DNA of 18,247 bases from Oscillospiraceae bacterium (GCA_031273775.1 JAISRF010000197.1:1-18247); one strand, 5' to 3'; numbered from the stretch's first letter, positions 1-6,886 are shown. Numbers and translations are program-made. The notes: generated by a model from the letters alone, not told the origin.

Positions 1-1
1 T

Positions 2-931
2 TCGTTCTTTATTTCCGGCGGCACAGTGTCCGACCCCAACCTGGGATTGTACGGTATCGCGATTTCCGCCGTGGGTATGCTCTCCACCCTGGGCATCACG
101 CTGGCCACCGACGCGTACGGCCCCGTGGCGGATAACGCGGGCGGAATTGCCGAGATGGCGGGTCTGCCCGAAGCCGTCCGTGAACGCACCGATGCCCTGG
201 ATTCGCTGGGCAATACCACCGCCGCCACTGGCAAAGGCTTCGCCATCGGGAGTGCCGCTCTCACTGCCCTTGCGCTGATTGCTTCGTATCAGGACAAAGT
301 CGGCACGTTAATTTCGGAGGCGGTTGCCGATGGCAAGAACATCGTCGAAACAGACTTTTTTACCGTCCGCATTACCGACCCGCGAGTGCTGATCGGTCTG
401 TTTATCGGGGCGTTGTTGCCATTTGTATTCTCCGCCCTCACCATGAGCAGCGTTGGACGCGCCGCCCAGAGCGTGGTAAAGGAAGTACGCCGCCAGTTTC
501 GCGATGTTACCGGCCTGATGGAGGGCAAGGCGGAACCGGACTATGAAAAGTGTGTGGATTTGTGCGCGAAATCGGCGCTCCGGGAAATGATTCTGCCCAC
601 TGTGATCGCAATTGTCACCCCCATTGCCGTCGGGCTGATTTTAGGAGTAAACGGCGTGGGCGGCCTGCTGACGGGCGCGACCGTGACCGGATTTTTGCTG
701 GCGGTGACCATGGCGAATTCCGGCGGGGCGTGGGACAACGCGAAAAAGCACATTGAGGCCGGCAATTTCGGCGGTAAGGGCAGCGACTGCCATAAAGCGT
801 CCGTTGTGGGCGATACCGTGGGCGACCCGTTTAAGGACACCTCCGGCCCGTCCATCAACATTTTAATCAAGTTGCTTTCCATGGTGAGTATCGTGTTTGC
901 AAGCCTGGTTGTGGCGGCGCATATTTTATAA
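2..931 (+). CDS. hppA: Membrane-bound ion-translocating pyrophosphatase, C-terminal part (5' end outside window)
   Basis: This integral membrane enzyme hydrolyses pyrophosphate and pumps H+ and/or Na+ across the cytoplasmic membrane. The reading frame is open from base 2, so the gene starts upstream; a GTG at 26 lies inside conserved sequence and is not the true start. About 309 residues are visible. They contain the family block DAYGPVADNAGGIAEM, the block LDSLGNTTAATGKGFAIG and, near the end, GDTVGDPFKDTSGPS, which contributes to the substrate site. Several hydrophobic helices lie between them, and the protein ends in a hydrophobic segment. In NTTAATGKG the residues after NTT are A and, three further on, G. 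In this family that pattern marks K+-dependent enzymes; K+-independent ones have Lys at the first of these positions. K+-dependent members include both Na+ and H+ pumps, and the ion cannot be decided from this part. No U-tract terminator follows; a 9-bp dyad does (948-970). Confidence 0.96.
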   Translation, partial: SFFISGGTVSDPNLGLYGIAISAVGMLSTLGITLATDAYGPVADNAGGIAEMAGLPEAVRERTDALDSLGNTTAATGKGFAIGSAALTALALIASYQDKVGTLISEAVADGKNIVETDFFTVRITDPRVLIGLFIGALLPFVFSALTMSSVGRAAQSVVKEVRRQFRDVTGLMEGKAEPDYEKCVDLCAKSALREMILPTVIAIVTPIAVGLILGVNGVGGLLTGATVTGFLLAVTMANSGGAWDNAKKHIEAGNFGGKGSDCHKASVVGDTVGDPFKDTSGPSINILIKLLSMVSIVFASLVVAAHIL

Positions 932-947
932 GCCGGGGATTAGCAGA

Positions 948-970
948 TTATTGGCGTAAAACGCCAATAA
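948..970. repeat. Perfect 9-bp inverted repeat downstream of hppA
   Basis: TTATTGGCG (948-956) and CGCCAATAA (962-970) pair perfectly around the loop TAAAA. It lies 17 bases past the hppA stop, where a terminator or 3' stabilising hairpin is expected, but it is followed by A residues and not a T-run. A 3'-end protecting stem or a weak terminator are both possible. Confidence 0.55.
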
Positions 971-1150
971 AAAACAATAATTCTCAACTCTCAATTCCAA
1001 ATTCACAATTGCGCGCCGCAGAGCGTGTTGGTATATCCCCCTTTGTAAACCGCTAACGCGAAACAAGAGACCCCGTCTTTGCGGATTTACCGTGATGGCG
1101 GGCGTTTTATTTACAAAACCTTACAAAATATTCAGATCCGAAAATAACAC

Positions 1151-1179
1151 TTGAAATATGTTTCATAATCAGGTACAAT
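1151..1179 (+). promoter_or_regulatory. Sigma-A-type promoter for efp
   Basis: A -35 box TTGAAA (1151-1156) and a -10 box TACAAT (1174-1179) are separated by 17 bases, each one mismatch from consensus. Transcription would begin near 1186 and give a leader of under 30 bases that carries the efp ribosome binding site. The next gene (1838) has no equally clear promoter and may be read from here. Confidence 0.72.
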
Positions 1180-1212
1180 AAAACCCAGCAAATGAATGAG
1201 AGGATTGGACAC

Positions 1213-1770
1213 ATGATTTCTGCCGGTGATTTCCGCAACGGCGTCACATTTGAGATGGACGGCGCGGTTTACCAGATTGTCGAGTTCCAGCATGTCAAGC
1301 CCGGCAAGGGCGCGGCCTTTGTGCGTACAAAAATTCGCAACGTGATTGCGGGAAGCGTGATTGAGCGCACCTTCAACCCGTCCGACAAATACCCCTCCGC
1401 CTTTGTCGAGCGCAAGGACATGGAGTATTCTTACGCCGATGGCGACTTGTATTATTTCATGGACGGCGAAACTTACGAACTTATGCCGATTAGCAAGGAG
1501 GTCCTGGACGACAATTTCAAGTTCGTCAAGGAAAATATGGTCTGCAAGGTCGCGTCGTACAAGGGTAAGGTTTTCGCTGTGGAACCACCCACTTTCGTGG
1601 AACTTAAAATCACACGGACCGATCCCGGCTTCAAGGGCGATACCGCTACAAATGCCACCAAGCCCGCCACGCTGGAAACCGGCGCCCAAATTCGCGTGCC
1701 GCTGTTCATTGATGAGGGCGTGGTGATCCGCATTGACACCCGAACCGGAGAATATATGGAGAGAGCATAA
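1213..1770 (+). CDS. efp: Translation elongation factor P
   Basis: EF-P binds between the P and E sites of the ribosome and relieves stalling at polyproline stretches. The protein from ATG 1213 is 185 residues, the normal family length, and begins MISAGDFRNG, the usual N-terminus. GAGAGGA (1198-1204) is spaced 8 bases from this ATG, so I reject the in-frame ATG at 1192. The sequence covers a KOW-like N-terminal domain (about 1-64) and two OB folds (about 65-125 and 129-185). The tip loop HVKPGKG places a lysine at residue 32, the position that carries the post-translational modification in EF-P; in Bacillus this is 5-aminopentanol. Which modification this organism uses cannot be seen here. 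The C-terminal signature region IRIDTRTGEYMER is intact. Function is very secure. Confidence 0.97.
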   Translation: MISAGDFRNGVTFEMDGAVYQIVEFQHVKPGKGAAFVRTKIRNVIAGSVIERTFNPSDKYPSAFVERKDMEYSYADGDLYYFMDGETYELMPISKEVLDDNFKFVKENMVCKVASYKGKVFAVEPPTFVELKITRTDPGFKGDTATNATKPATLETGAQIRVPLFIDEGVVIRIDTRTGEYMERA

Positions 1771-1837
1771 TCCGGTTGAGAGTGGACAGTTATGGGTTGC
1801 GTTTTACAATTACAAATTATATAAAGGGGAATAACAC

Positions 1838-2302
1838 ATGTCTGTTTCTGAAAAAGTTTCTTATTTGAAAGGTCTGGCGGACGGACTGGGGCTCGATCCG
1901 GAAAACAAGCAGGACAAGCTGATCAAAGCCATTATTGACGTGCTGGACGGATTCGCCGAAACCGTCAGCGATTTGGAGGAAGCCTACGATGACCTTTCGG
2001 AGCAAGTGGATGCGATTGATGAGGATTTGTCCGCGCTTGAGGACGAGTTTTACGAGGATTACGAGCATTACGACGAGGACGACGATGATGAGGATGACGA
2101 TGATGACGACGATGACGATTTTTACGAGGTGAAATGCCCCCAGTGCGGTGATACCATTTATTTGGACGAAGAAATGCTTGACGATGGCAGTATGAGCTGT
2201 CCCAATTGCGGCACCGAGCTGGAATTTGATTTTTCCGTCGATGAAGACGGTTGCGATTGCGATTGTGATTGCGATTGTGAGCACGGCAAGGTCGAGGAAT
2301 GA
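1838..2302 (+). CDS. Acidic zinc-ribbon protein with CD1247-type N-terminal domain
   Basis: This protein has 154 residues and unknown function. Residues 1-50 (SEKVSYLKGLADGLGL, then a helical stretch) resemble the N-terminal domain that NCBI names after C. difficile CD1247, a domain common in Clostridia; I recognise this by pattern only. Residues about 44-76 are acidic and probably coiled coil. Residues 77-94 are an almost pure Asp/Glu run. A zinc ribbon follows, C100-P-Q-C103 and C121-P-N-C124. The tail (139-149) alternates Cys and Asp: five cysteines at 139, 141, 143, 145 and 147, then Glu and His. The Asp run and the Cys-Asp tail are coded by simple GAY and TGYGAT repeats and could vary in length. 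AAAGGGGA (1823-1830) is a strong ribosome binding site. The stop overlaps the next start (ATGA), so the two genes are probably translationally coupled. Confidence 0.85.
   Translation: MSVSEKVSYLKGLADGLGLDPENKQDKLIKAIIDVLDGFAETVSDLEEAYDDLSEQVDAIDEDLSALEDEFYEDYEHYDEDDDDEDDDDDDDDDFYEVKCPQCGDTIYLDEEMLDDGSMSCPNCGTELEFDFSVDEDGCDCDCDCDCEHGKVEE
2073..2120 (+). repeat. GAY codon run encoding a poly-Asp/Glu tract
   Basis: A low-complexity run of GAC, GAT and GAG codons encodes the acidic block near residues 79-94 of the zinc-ribbon protein. Mixed synonymous codons suggest selection for the acidic protein, although replication slippage could also change its length. Confidence 0.75.
2252..2281 (+). repeat. 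Five-fold TGYGAT hexamer repeat encoding Cys-Asp pairs
   Basis: Five tandem hexamers of the form TGY GAT (the last one TGT GAG) encode the alternating Cys-Asp tail at residues 139-148. Third positions alternate between C and T, so the repeat is not perfectly homogeneous. Confidence 0.75.
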
Positions 2303-3840
2303 ACTCCCTTTCTCCGTTCAAGCGTCAACCAAATTCAAAAACAGCCGGGATTCTCTCCCGGCTGTTGCTTGTGCTGTTTTTCACGGCCGCGCTGCTGGCC
2401 TGCTCCCTGATTCAATATTCCGATGGGGATGACACATTTTTTTTGCAAACGGCGCTCGCGCGCCCCGGATTCTTTGATTTCGTCGCTTATCTCACCGGAA
2501 CCATGAACGGCCGGATTTCTACCACGGCGGCGCTGTGGCTGGTCTTTTCCGGGCCGATTTGGTTGTGGCGGGTTTTGGGCGCGTTTTTTTTCGCGCTGTT
2601 CGCAGCCCTCGCCTGCAAGCTTGCAATGTTGATTGCGGATGCAAAAACACCGCGTTCAATTATTTACGGACACAAACCTCCGATAAATAATCCGGGAGTT
2701 TTCAACCATAAACCCTCAACTCTCAATTGTTTCCCGCTACCCCAACTTGCTGTGTGCGCTGCGTTTTTGCTTGTAAACGTCAGCGTTGCCGGGTACGCCG
2801 GCTTGTGGATTACCGGTTCGGTAAATTATCTTTGGCCTGCCGCAGTGGGATTGTTGGCGTTTTGGTTTCCGGTTCGGTCGCTCTACGGGGAAACAGAAAA
2901 CCGCGTCCTGCCTTTTGCTTGCATTCTGCCGGGCGTATACGTCTGTCTTGCCCAGGAACAGCTTGCGGCGGTAGCGCTCGTATTCATAATTCTGATTACG
3001 CTTCGGCACATCAAAAAAACCCCCGCCGCCGGAAGCGAGGCGGCGTCCGGGGAAACATGCCGGGGGCAGGAACCTTTAACCTTAAGGGAAAAGAAGGGGA
3101 GGCCTCCCCTGTTTTTGATTGCGCAATGCTTGTGTATGCTGGCAAGCTTTGCCGTTTTTGCTGTTTTGACCCTGAATGCTTCCCGGAGCGGCAAGGAAAT
3201 TGCCCAGTGGCTGCCGGAGTTTGCGGTCATGCCGTTTTCCCGGCGCGTTTTTATTTCTCTGCAATGGCTCGCCAACGGGTTCGCGCACCATATAAAATTT
3301 TTGATGGCGGCAATCTGGACGCTCCTTGCCCTGCGGTTTTTGCGGGGCAAAAAGGCGGTTTTTGCCGCCATATGCGCCGTTTTCACCGCTGTCGCGGTTT
3401 GTTCCGCTTTTTTTCCGGTTCTGGCGGACACGGGGCTTAACGACCTGGACATAACAAAAATTGTGCTTCACGCTCCCGCGCCGGGCGACCTTGATCTTTT
3501 CCGGTGGGCGGCGGTAGTGTTTTGGCTTGTAGCCGCCATTGCTACCCCGTGGCTGCTTTTTTCCGCGTTAAAAGGTGAAGCCGGGCGCGAAGCAATAGTC
3601 CTTTTATATCTTGCCGGGCTCGCCGCCGCCGCGCTGATGTTTTTTTCACCCACCATATACGCTTCGGGAGAAAGAACTTTTTTTGTGACCGGGGTGCTTT
3701 TGACGGTAGTCTTAGCGGTACTGACTGCCCCGTACCGGCGCTGGAAAGACTTAGCTTTGGCGTGTGTGGGCTTTGTACTGCTGGCCGCGTTGCAGCTTTT
3801 TGAAAACCACGCCGTGATTTTCGCGCATATCTTCAGCTAA
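2299..3840 (+). CDS. Polytopic membrane protein, DUF6056-like, possibly a GT-C-type glycosyltransferase
   Basis: This 513-residue integral membrane protein has roughly 11-13 hydrophobic segments, for example near 22-39, 78-114, 148-170, 173-192, 203-235, 270-293, 352-374, 402-422, 431-449, 458-476 and 485-502. The loop after the first segment carries YSDGDDTFFLQ, an acidic motif of the kind seen in GT-C glycosyltransferases. WITGSVNYLWP (170-180) resembles the WxxGSxNYLWP stretch I associate with DUF6056-type proteins. The exact family and substrate are inference. The start ATG 2299 overlaps the upstream stop; AAGG (2288-2291) is 7 bases away. Three oddities lie inside the gene: a perfect 10-bp hairpin right after the start (2341-2365), a loop of about 30 residues (115-146) containing a 14-base repeat shared with the hppA-efp spacer, and a charged loop (238-270) containing a terminator-like palindrome. 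A start downstream of the hairpin would cut the first membrane segment, so I keep 2299. Confidence 0.72.
   Translation: MNSLSPFKRQPNSKTAGILSRLLLVLFFTAALLACSLIQYSDGDDTFFLQTALARPGFFDFVAYLTGTMNGRISTTAALWLVFSGPIWLWRVLGAFFFALFAALACKLAMLIADAKTPRSIIYGHKPPINNPGVFNHKPSTLNCFPLPQLAVCAAFLLVNVSVAGYAGLWITGSVNYLWPAAVGLLAFWFPVRSLYGETENRVLPFACILPGVYVCLAQEQLAAVALVFIILITLRHIKKTPAAGSEAASGETCRGQEPLTLREKKGRPPLFLIAQCLCMLASFAVFAVLTLNASRSGKEIAQWLPEFAVMPFSRRVFISLQWLANGFAHHIKFLMAAIWTLLALRFLRGKKAVFAAICAVFTAVAVCSAFFPVLADTGLNDLDITKIVLHAPAPGDLDLFRWAAVVFWLVAAIATPWLLFSALKGEAGREAIVLLYLAGLAAAALMFFSPTIYASGERTFFVTGVLLTVVLAVLTAPYRRWKDLALACVGFVLLAALQLFENHAVIFAHIFS
2341..2365. repeat. Perfect 10-bp hairpin inside the 5' end of the membrane-protein gene
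   Basis: ACAGCCGGGA (2341-2350) pairs perfectly with TCCCGGCTGT (2356-2365) around the loop TTCTC. It lies 39 bases after the stop of the zinc-ribbon gene and about 40 bases into the next coding region. On the - strand it is followed directly by TTTTTG, as in an intrinsic terminator. On the + strand the T-run (from 2376) is displaced by 10 bases, so termination there would be weak. Confidence 0.7.
3095..3117 (+). terminator. Terminator-like palindrome inside a coding region
   Basis: AGGGGA (3095-3100), loop GGCC and TCCCCT (3105-3110) form a GC-rich stem followed immediately by GTTTTTG. The form is that of an intrinsic terminator, but it lies within the 2299-3840 reading frame and encodes part of a hydrophilic loop (residues about 265-273). 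Active translation would normally suppress it. It could be a chance outcome of codon use or a leftover of an inserted element. Confidence 0.4.
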
Positions 3841-3906
3841 TACCAGCCCTTGTTAATCGCCGACCGCTTCGGTTCTGAGACCAGTCAGGATTGCGGTTAC
3901 GACTTT

Positions 3907-4674
3907 TTAAGATTCTTTGGCGGTTTTCGCTCTTAATTCCCGCTCTGCCTGCGGCAGCCGCAAATATACCGGGACTAATTCCGCCGCGGTTACCGCTTTT
4001 AGGGGCGCGGATTCTGCTGCCAGCGCCACGCCGGATGCCCGCTGAAAGCGCACAGACGGGGGCGCAAGCAGGGGTTTCAATTCAGAATACGGAATTCGGA
4101 ATGCGGAATTGGAACCCTCCCGCAATCCGCAACGTGCAAACATCGGCTGGGCGCCGTCCCCCACGAGAACGAATGCGGAATGATTGTGTTTCGTTATCAT
4201 CTGTTTTTTTCTCTCGGCAAGCTCCCCGCACAGTTCGTCAACGGCGATTGCGCGGTCTTCGCACAGACGTAAAAAAACGCCGTCTTTCGCCTCGAACAGC
4301 GCGTTGTACACCTGCCCGCACCGGGCGTCCATCACCGGGCAGATGATTGCTCCCGACGCCGGGCAAAACGAAAAGCACATGGCCTCCAAAGATGAAACCG
4401 GTATGCAGGGGCGGTTCGCCGCCATGGCCATGCCTTTGGTCTGCGATACGCCAATCCGGACGCCGGTAAAGGATCCGGGCCCCACGGCGACGGCGAAAAA
4501 GTCCATGTCTGCCGGAGTCAGTCCGGTTTGCGCGAACAAAGCCTGTGTCATGGGCATCAGGGTTTGGCTGTGGGTTAACCCCACGTTCAAAAACTGCTCT
4601 CCAATAAGCGCCCCGTCCCGCGTAATGGCAACGGACGCCGCTTTTGCCGAGGATTCCAACGCGAAAATCAGCAT
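3907..4674 (-). CDS. tsaB: tRNA t6A37 biosynthesis protein TsaB
   Basis: TsaB (YeaZ family) is the non-catalytic ASKHA-fold partner of TsaD in the complex that places threonylcarbamoyl on A37 of ANN-decoding tRNAs. The 255 residues start with the family-typical MLIFALESSAKAASVAI and contain AVGPGSFTGVRIG (63-75), the hallmark block. The start ATG at 4674 follows GGAGG, 7 bases upstream and inside tsaE, and overlaps the tsaE stop by 7 bases, which implies translational coupling. Residues about 188-199 (SNSAFRIPYSEL) are encoded by a degenerate heptamer repeat (GGAATTC/GGAATGC type on the + strand) and look like a small in-frame insertion in the less conserved C-terminal half. The length slightly exceeds a typical TsaB (about 230). 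TsaD and TsaC are not in the window. No clear terminator follows. Confidence 0.95.
   Translation of the reverse strand: MLIFALESSAKAASVAITRDGALIGEQFLNVGLTHSQTLMPMTQALFAQTGLTPADMDFFAVAVGPGSFTGVRIGVSQTKGMAMAANRPCIPVSSLEAMCFSFCPASGAIICPVMDARCGQVYNALFEAKDGVFLRLCEDRAIAVDELCGELAERKKQMITKHNHSAFVLVGDGAQPMFARCGLREGSNSAFRIPYSELKPLLAPPSVRFQRASGVALAAESAPLKAVTAAELVPVYLRLPQAERELRAKTAKES
4084..4111. repeat. Degenerate heptamer repeat within tsaB
   Basis: Four consecutive heptamers, AGAATAC, GGAATTC, GGAATGC and GGAATTG, occupy 4084-4111, and a related pair (CGAATGC, GGAATGA) lies at 4170-4183. On the tsaB strand they encode SAFRIP-like and HSAFVL-like peptides. The pattern is that of a short interspersed repeat accepted in frame, and is unlike the surrounding GC-rich codons. 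Confidence 0.5.
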
Positions 4675-5165
4675 GAAGGGTCCTCCGTCTTGCGCTCACA
4701 TTGCGGGGGAGCGCCACCACCGGCGTTCCGCGGTTCGCTCAAGGGGAAGCCCACCCGCATTTTTATCGCGCGGGTGTTTTCCCCGCGCTTTTCGAGCATA
4801 ATCCGCCGCGCATTTTCCGGCAGCGCGGCCTCGATGTTTTCGCTCCACTCGGTCACGGTCACGCCGCCGCTTTCCAAATAATCAAAAAAAGAGGCTGTTT
4901 CCAAATCGTCCCAAGAGGACACACGGTACATGTCAAAATGAAAAAGGGGCAACCGTCCCCCACGGTACTCGTTGATAATGGCGAAGGTGGGCGAAGAAAC
5001 CGGCTCCGGGCACCCCAGGCCGCGGGCAAGCCCCCGGACAAAGGCGGTCTTTCCCGCACCCATCTCCCCAAAAAGCGCAAGACAATCCCCCGCTTTCAGC
5101 TCTGCCGCCATTTGTTCAGCCAAGTCTTCGGTTTCCTTTTCGCCGTTGCTGATGAATGCGGACAC
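4668..5165 (-). CDS. tsaE: tRNA t6A37 biosynthesis ATPase TsaE
   Basis: TsaE (YjeE family) is the small P-loop ATPase that resets the TsaB-TsaD complex. GEMGAGKT, about 32-39 residues from the chosen start, is the Walker A motif, followed by the conserved SSPTFAIINEY and the FHFDMYR stretch. I choose GTG 5165, giving 165 residues (MSAFISNGEKET...): it places Walker A where the family has it, and AGGTGG (5175-5180) is 9 bases upstream. A longer frame opens from ATG 5228, but it would overlap the end of fhs by 38 bases and adds a non-conserved segment. The C-terminal 25 residues (PLSEPRNAGGGAPPQCERKT onward) are extra compared with typical 150-residue proteins and carry the tsaB ribosome binding site. 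It lies 25 bases after fhs. Confidence 0.93.
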   Translation of the reverse strand: MSAFISNGEKETEDLAEQMAAELKAGDCLALFGEMGAGKTAFVRGLARGLGCPEPVSSPTFAIINEYRGGRLPLFHFDMYRVSSWDDLETASFFDYLESGGVTVTEWSENIEAALPENARRIMLEKRGENTRAIKMRVGFPLSEPRNAGGGAPPQCERKTEDPSC

Positions 5166-5174
5166 CAATTTGTT

Positions 5175-5180
5175 CCACCT
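5175..5180 (-). promoter_or_regulatory. Ribosome binding site deciding the tsaE GTG start
   Basis: AGGTGG on the - strand, one mismatch from AGGAGG, is 9 bases from GTG 5165. It supports this start over the upstream ATG at 5228 inside fhs. Confidence 0.55.
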
Positions 5181-5190
5181 GCCCCTACAA

Positions 5191-6855
5191 TTAAAACAGC
5201 CCGGTAATTTTTCCCCGGGCCACGTCAATCCGCTCGGCTGCGGGAGAGACGGGCAGACCCGGCATGGTCATAATGTCGCCCAAAAGCGCCGTCACAAAGC
5301 CCGCGCCATTCCGGAGCCACAGTTCCCGTACCGTAACGGTAAAGTTCTTGGGCCGTCCCAATTTCGCGGGGTCATCCGAAAGGGAATACTGCGTTTTGGC
5401 CAGGCAGACAGGCAAGGTTTCTCCGCCCGCAGCCCGGATTTCAACTAATTGTTTCCGAGCCGCGGGGGTATAATTCACGCCGGACGCGCCGTATACCCGC
5501 TTCGCCACGGCTTCTATTTTCTCTTCGATAGTATGATTCAAGTCGTAAACCGGGGCGAAGTGATTTTCTTTTTCACAGGCTTCAGACACCTTTTGAGCCA
5601 ATTCCAGCCCGCCTTCGCCGCCCTTGGCGAACACCTCACACGGAGCAAAATCGGCTCCCTTTTGCCGGCAACATTCCGCCATCGCTTCCAGTTCCGGTGC
5701 GGTATCGCATTCAAAACGGTTAACGGCCACCACCACCGGAAGTCCGAACCCGCGCAGATTGTCTATATGCGCCTCCAAATTGCAGAGTCCGGCAGACAGC
5801 GCCGGAAGGTTTTCTTCACTCAGCCGCGTTTTGTTCGCGCCGCCGTTGTATTTCAGGGCGCGCGCGGTGACGACCAGCACCGCCGCCGCGGGCCGGAACC
5901 CCGCCAACCGGCACTTGATGTCCAAAAATTTTTCCCCGCCCAAATCCGATCCGAAGCCTGCCTCCGTAATGACGTAATCGGCGGTTTTTAATGCCAACCC
6001 GGTCGCCCGGACGGAGTTGCACCCGTGGGCAATGTTGGCGAAAGGCCCGCCGTGCATAAACGCGGGAGTGTTTTCCAGCGTCTGCGCCAAATTCGGCTTG
6101 ATTGCGTCCTTAAGCAGCGCGGCCATTGCGCCCTGCGCTTTCAAATCGCGGGCAAAAATCGGCTCGCCTCCGTAGGAATAAGCCACCAAAACATTGCCTA
6201 ACCGCCGTTTCAAATCCTCCGGGTCGGAAGCAAGGCACAAAATCGCCATGACCTCGCTGGCAACGGAAATGACAAATCCGTCCTCACGCGGGACGCCGTT
6301 CGCCTTGCCGCCCAGCCCAATATTAATGTGCCGGAGCGCCCGGTCGTTCATGTCCATTGAGCGGGCAATCAACACACGGCGCGGGTCTATTTGGAGGGGG
6401 TTTTTCTGCTGGAGCGAGTTGTCCAGCATGGCGCAAAGCAGATTGTTGGCGGAGGTGACGGCATGCATATCGCCGGTGAAATGGAGGTTGATGTCCTCCA
6501 TGGGAAGCACCTGGGCATACCCGCCGCCCGCCGCGCCGCCCTTTACCCCAAACACCGGACCCAGCGAGGGCTCCCGCAGCGCGATGACTGCTTTTTTGCC
6601 GGCTTTCGCCATAGCCTGACCCAACCCGACCGTAACAGTGGTCTTGCCTTCTCCGGCGGGAGTGGGGTTGACGGCGGTCACCAAAATCAGTTTTCCGTCA
6701 GCCTTTTGCTCTAGCCGGGCAAGGGCCTCCTCGGAAATTTTCGCTTTATATTTGCCGTAAAGCTCCAAATCCTCCGGGAAAAGGCCGATTTTCGCCGCAA
6801 CCTCGGTAATGGGGAGCATTTTCGCCTCTTGCGCAATTTGGATGTCTGATTTCAT
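5191..6855 (-). CDS. fhs: Formate-tetrahydrofolate ligase
   Basis: The enzyme makes 10-formyl-tetrahydrofolate from formate, ATP and tetrahydrofolate in the cytoplasm, for purine synthesis and, in acetogens, the methyl branch of the Wood-Ljungdahl pathway. The 554 residues are full length. TAVNPTPAGEGKTTVTVGL (60-78) is the nucleotide-binding loop, and LREPSLGPVFGVKGGAAGGG and DINLHFTGDMHAVTSANNLL are intact family signatures. ATG 6855 is preceded in frame by TTG 6858; AAAGG on the - strand (6867-6871) is 11 and 8 bases away respectively, so either could serve, and I choose ATG. No promoter is visible in the 31 bases between it and the upstream gene. It may be transcribed from within or beyond the metallopeptidase-like module. 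No other Wood-Ljungdahl genes are in the window, so acetogenesis cannot be claimed. Confidence 0.97.
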   Translation of the reverse strand: MKSDIQIAQEAKMLPITEVAAKIGLFPEDLELYGKYKAKISEEALARLEQKADGKLILVTAVNPTPAGEGKTTVTVGLGQAMAKAGKKAVIALREPSLGPVFGVKGGAAGGGYAQVLPMEDINLHFTGDMHAVTSANNLLCAMLDNSLQQKNPLQIDPRRVLIARSMDMNDRALRHINIGLGGKANGVPREDGFVISVASEVMAILCLASDPEDLKRRLGNVLVAYSYGGEPIFARDLKAQGAMAALLKDAIKPNLAQTLENTPAFMHGGPFANIAHGCNSVRATGLALKTADYVITEAGFGSDLGGEKFLDIKCRLAGFRPAAAVLVVTARALKYNGGANKTRLSEENLPALSAGLCNLEAHIDNLRGFGLPVVVAVNRFECDTAPELEAMAECCRQKGADFAPCEVFAKGGEGGLELAQKVSEACEKENHFAPVYDLNHTIEEKIEAVAKRVYGASGVNYTPAARKQLVEIRAAGGETLPVCLAKTQYSLSDDPAKLGRPKNFTVTVRELWLRNGAGFVTALLGDIMTMPGLPVSPAAERIDVARGKITGLF

Positions 6856-6886
6856 CAATTGTACTACCTTTATCCTGCTTATCAGG

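Larger units (their letters stand above)
932..1212. other. Intergenic region between hppA and efp
   Basis: This 281-base spacer holds no credible gene. From left to right it contains a perfect 9-bp dyad just after hppA (948-970), and an AT-rich patch with short CAATT-type repeats (about 981-1010). A bulged long-range complementarity follows between 1045-1053 and 1081-1090 (GTAAACCGC against GCGGATTTAC), and then the efp promoter and ribosome binding site. The dyad lacks a downstream T-run on either strand, so I do not call it a standard terminator. Confidence 0.6.

Noticed and set aside
1192..1212. Upstream ATG adding seven residues to EF-P
   Set aside because: The ribosome binding site GAGAGGA lies between it and ATG 1213, and EF-P proteins begin MISAGDFRNG.
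1132..1689. Long antisense open frame (about 185 codons) opposite efp
   Set aside because: It is the complement of a secure gene, starts without a ribosome binding site and shows no domain.
2073..2281. CRISPR-like or minisatellite array in the acidic protein gene
   Set aside because: The repeats are simple codon repeats within one reading frame, with no spacers.
3841..3906. Terminator between the convergent genes
   Set aside because: Only short stems such as ACCG-CTT-CGGT are present, with no adjoining T-run on either strand.
4238..4720. - strand open frame of 160 codons overlapping tsaB and tsaE in another frame
   Set aside because: Arg/Gly-rich out-of-frame translation of two recognised genes.
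5166..5228. Longer tsaE from ATG 5228
   Set aside because: It overlaps fhs by 38 bases, adds a non-conserved Cys/Arg-rich segment and places Walker A too far from the N-terminus.
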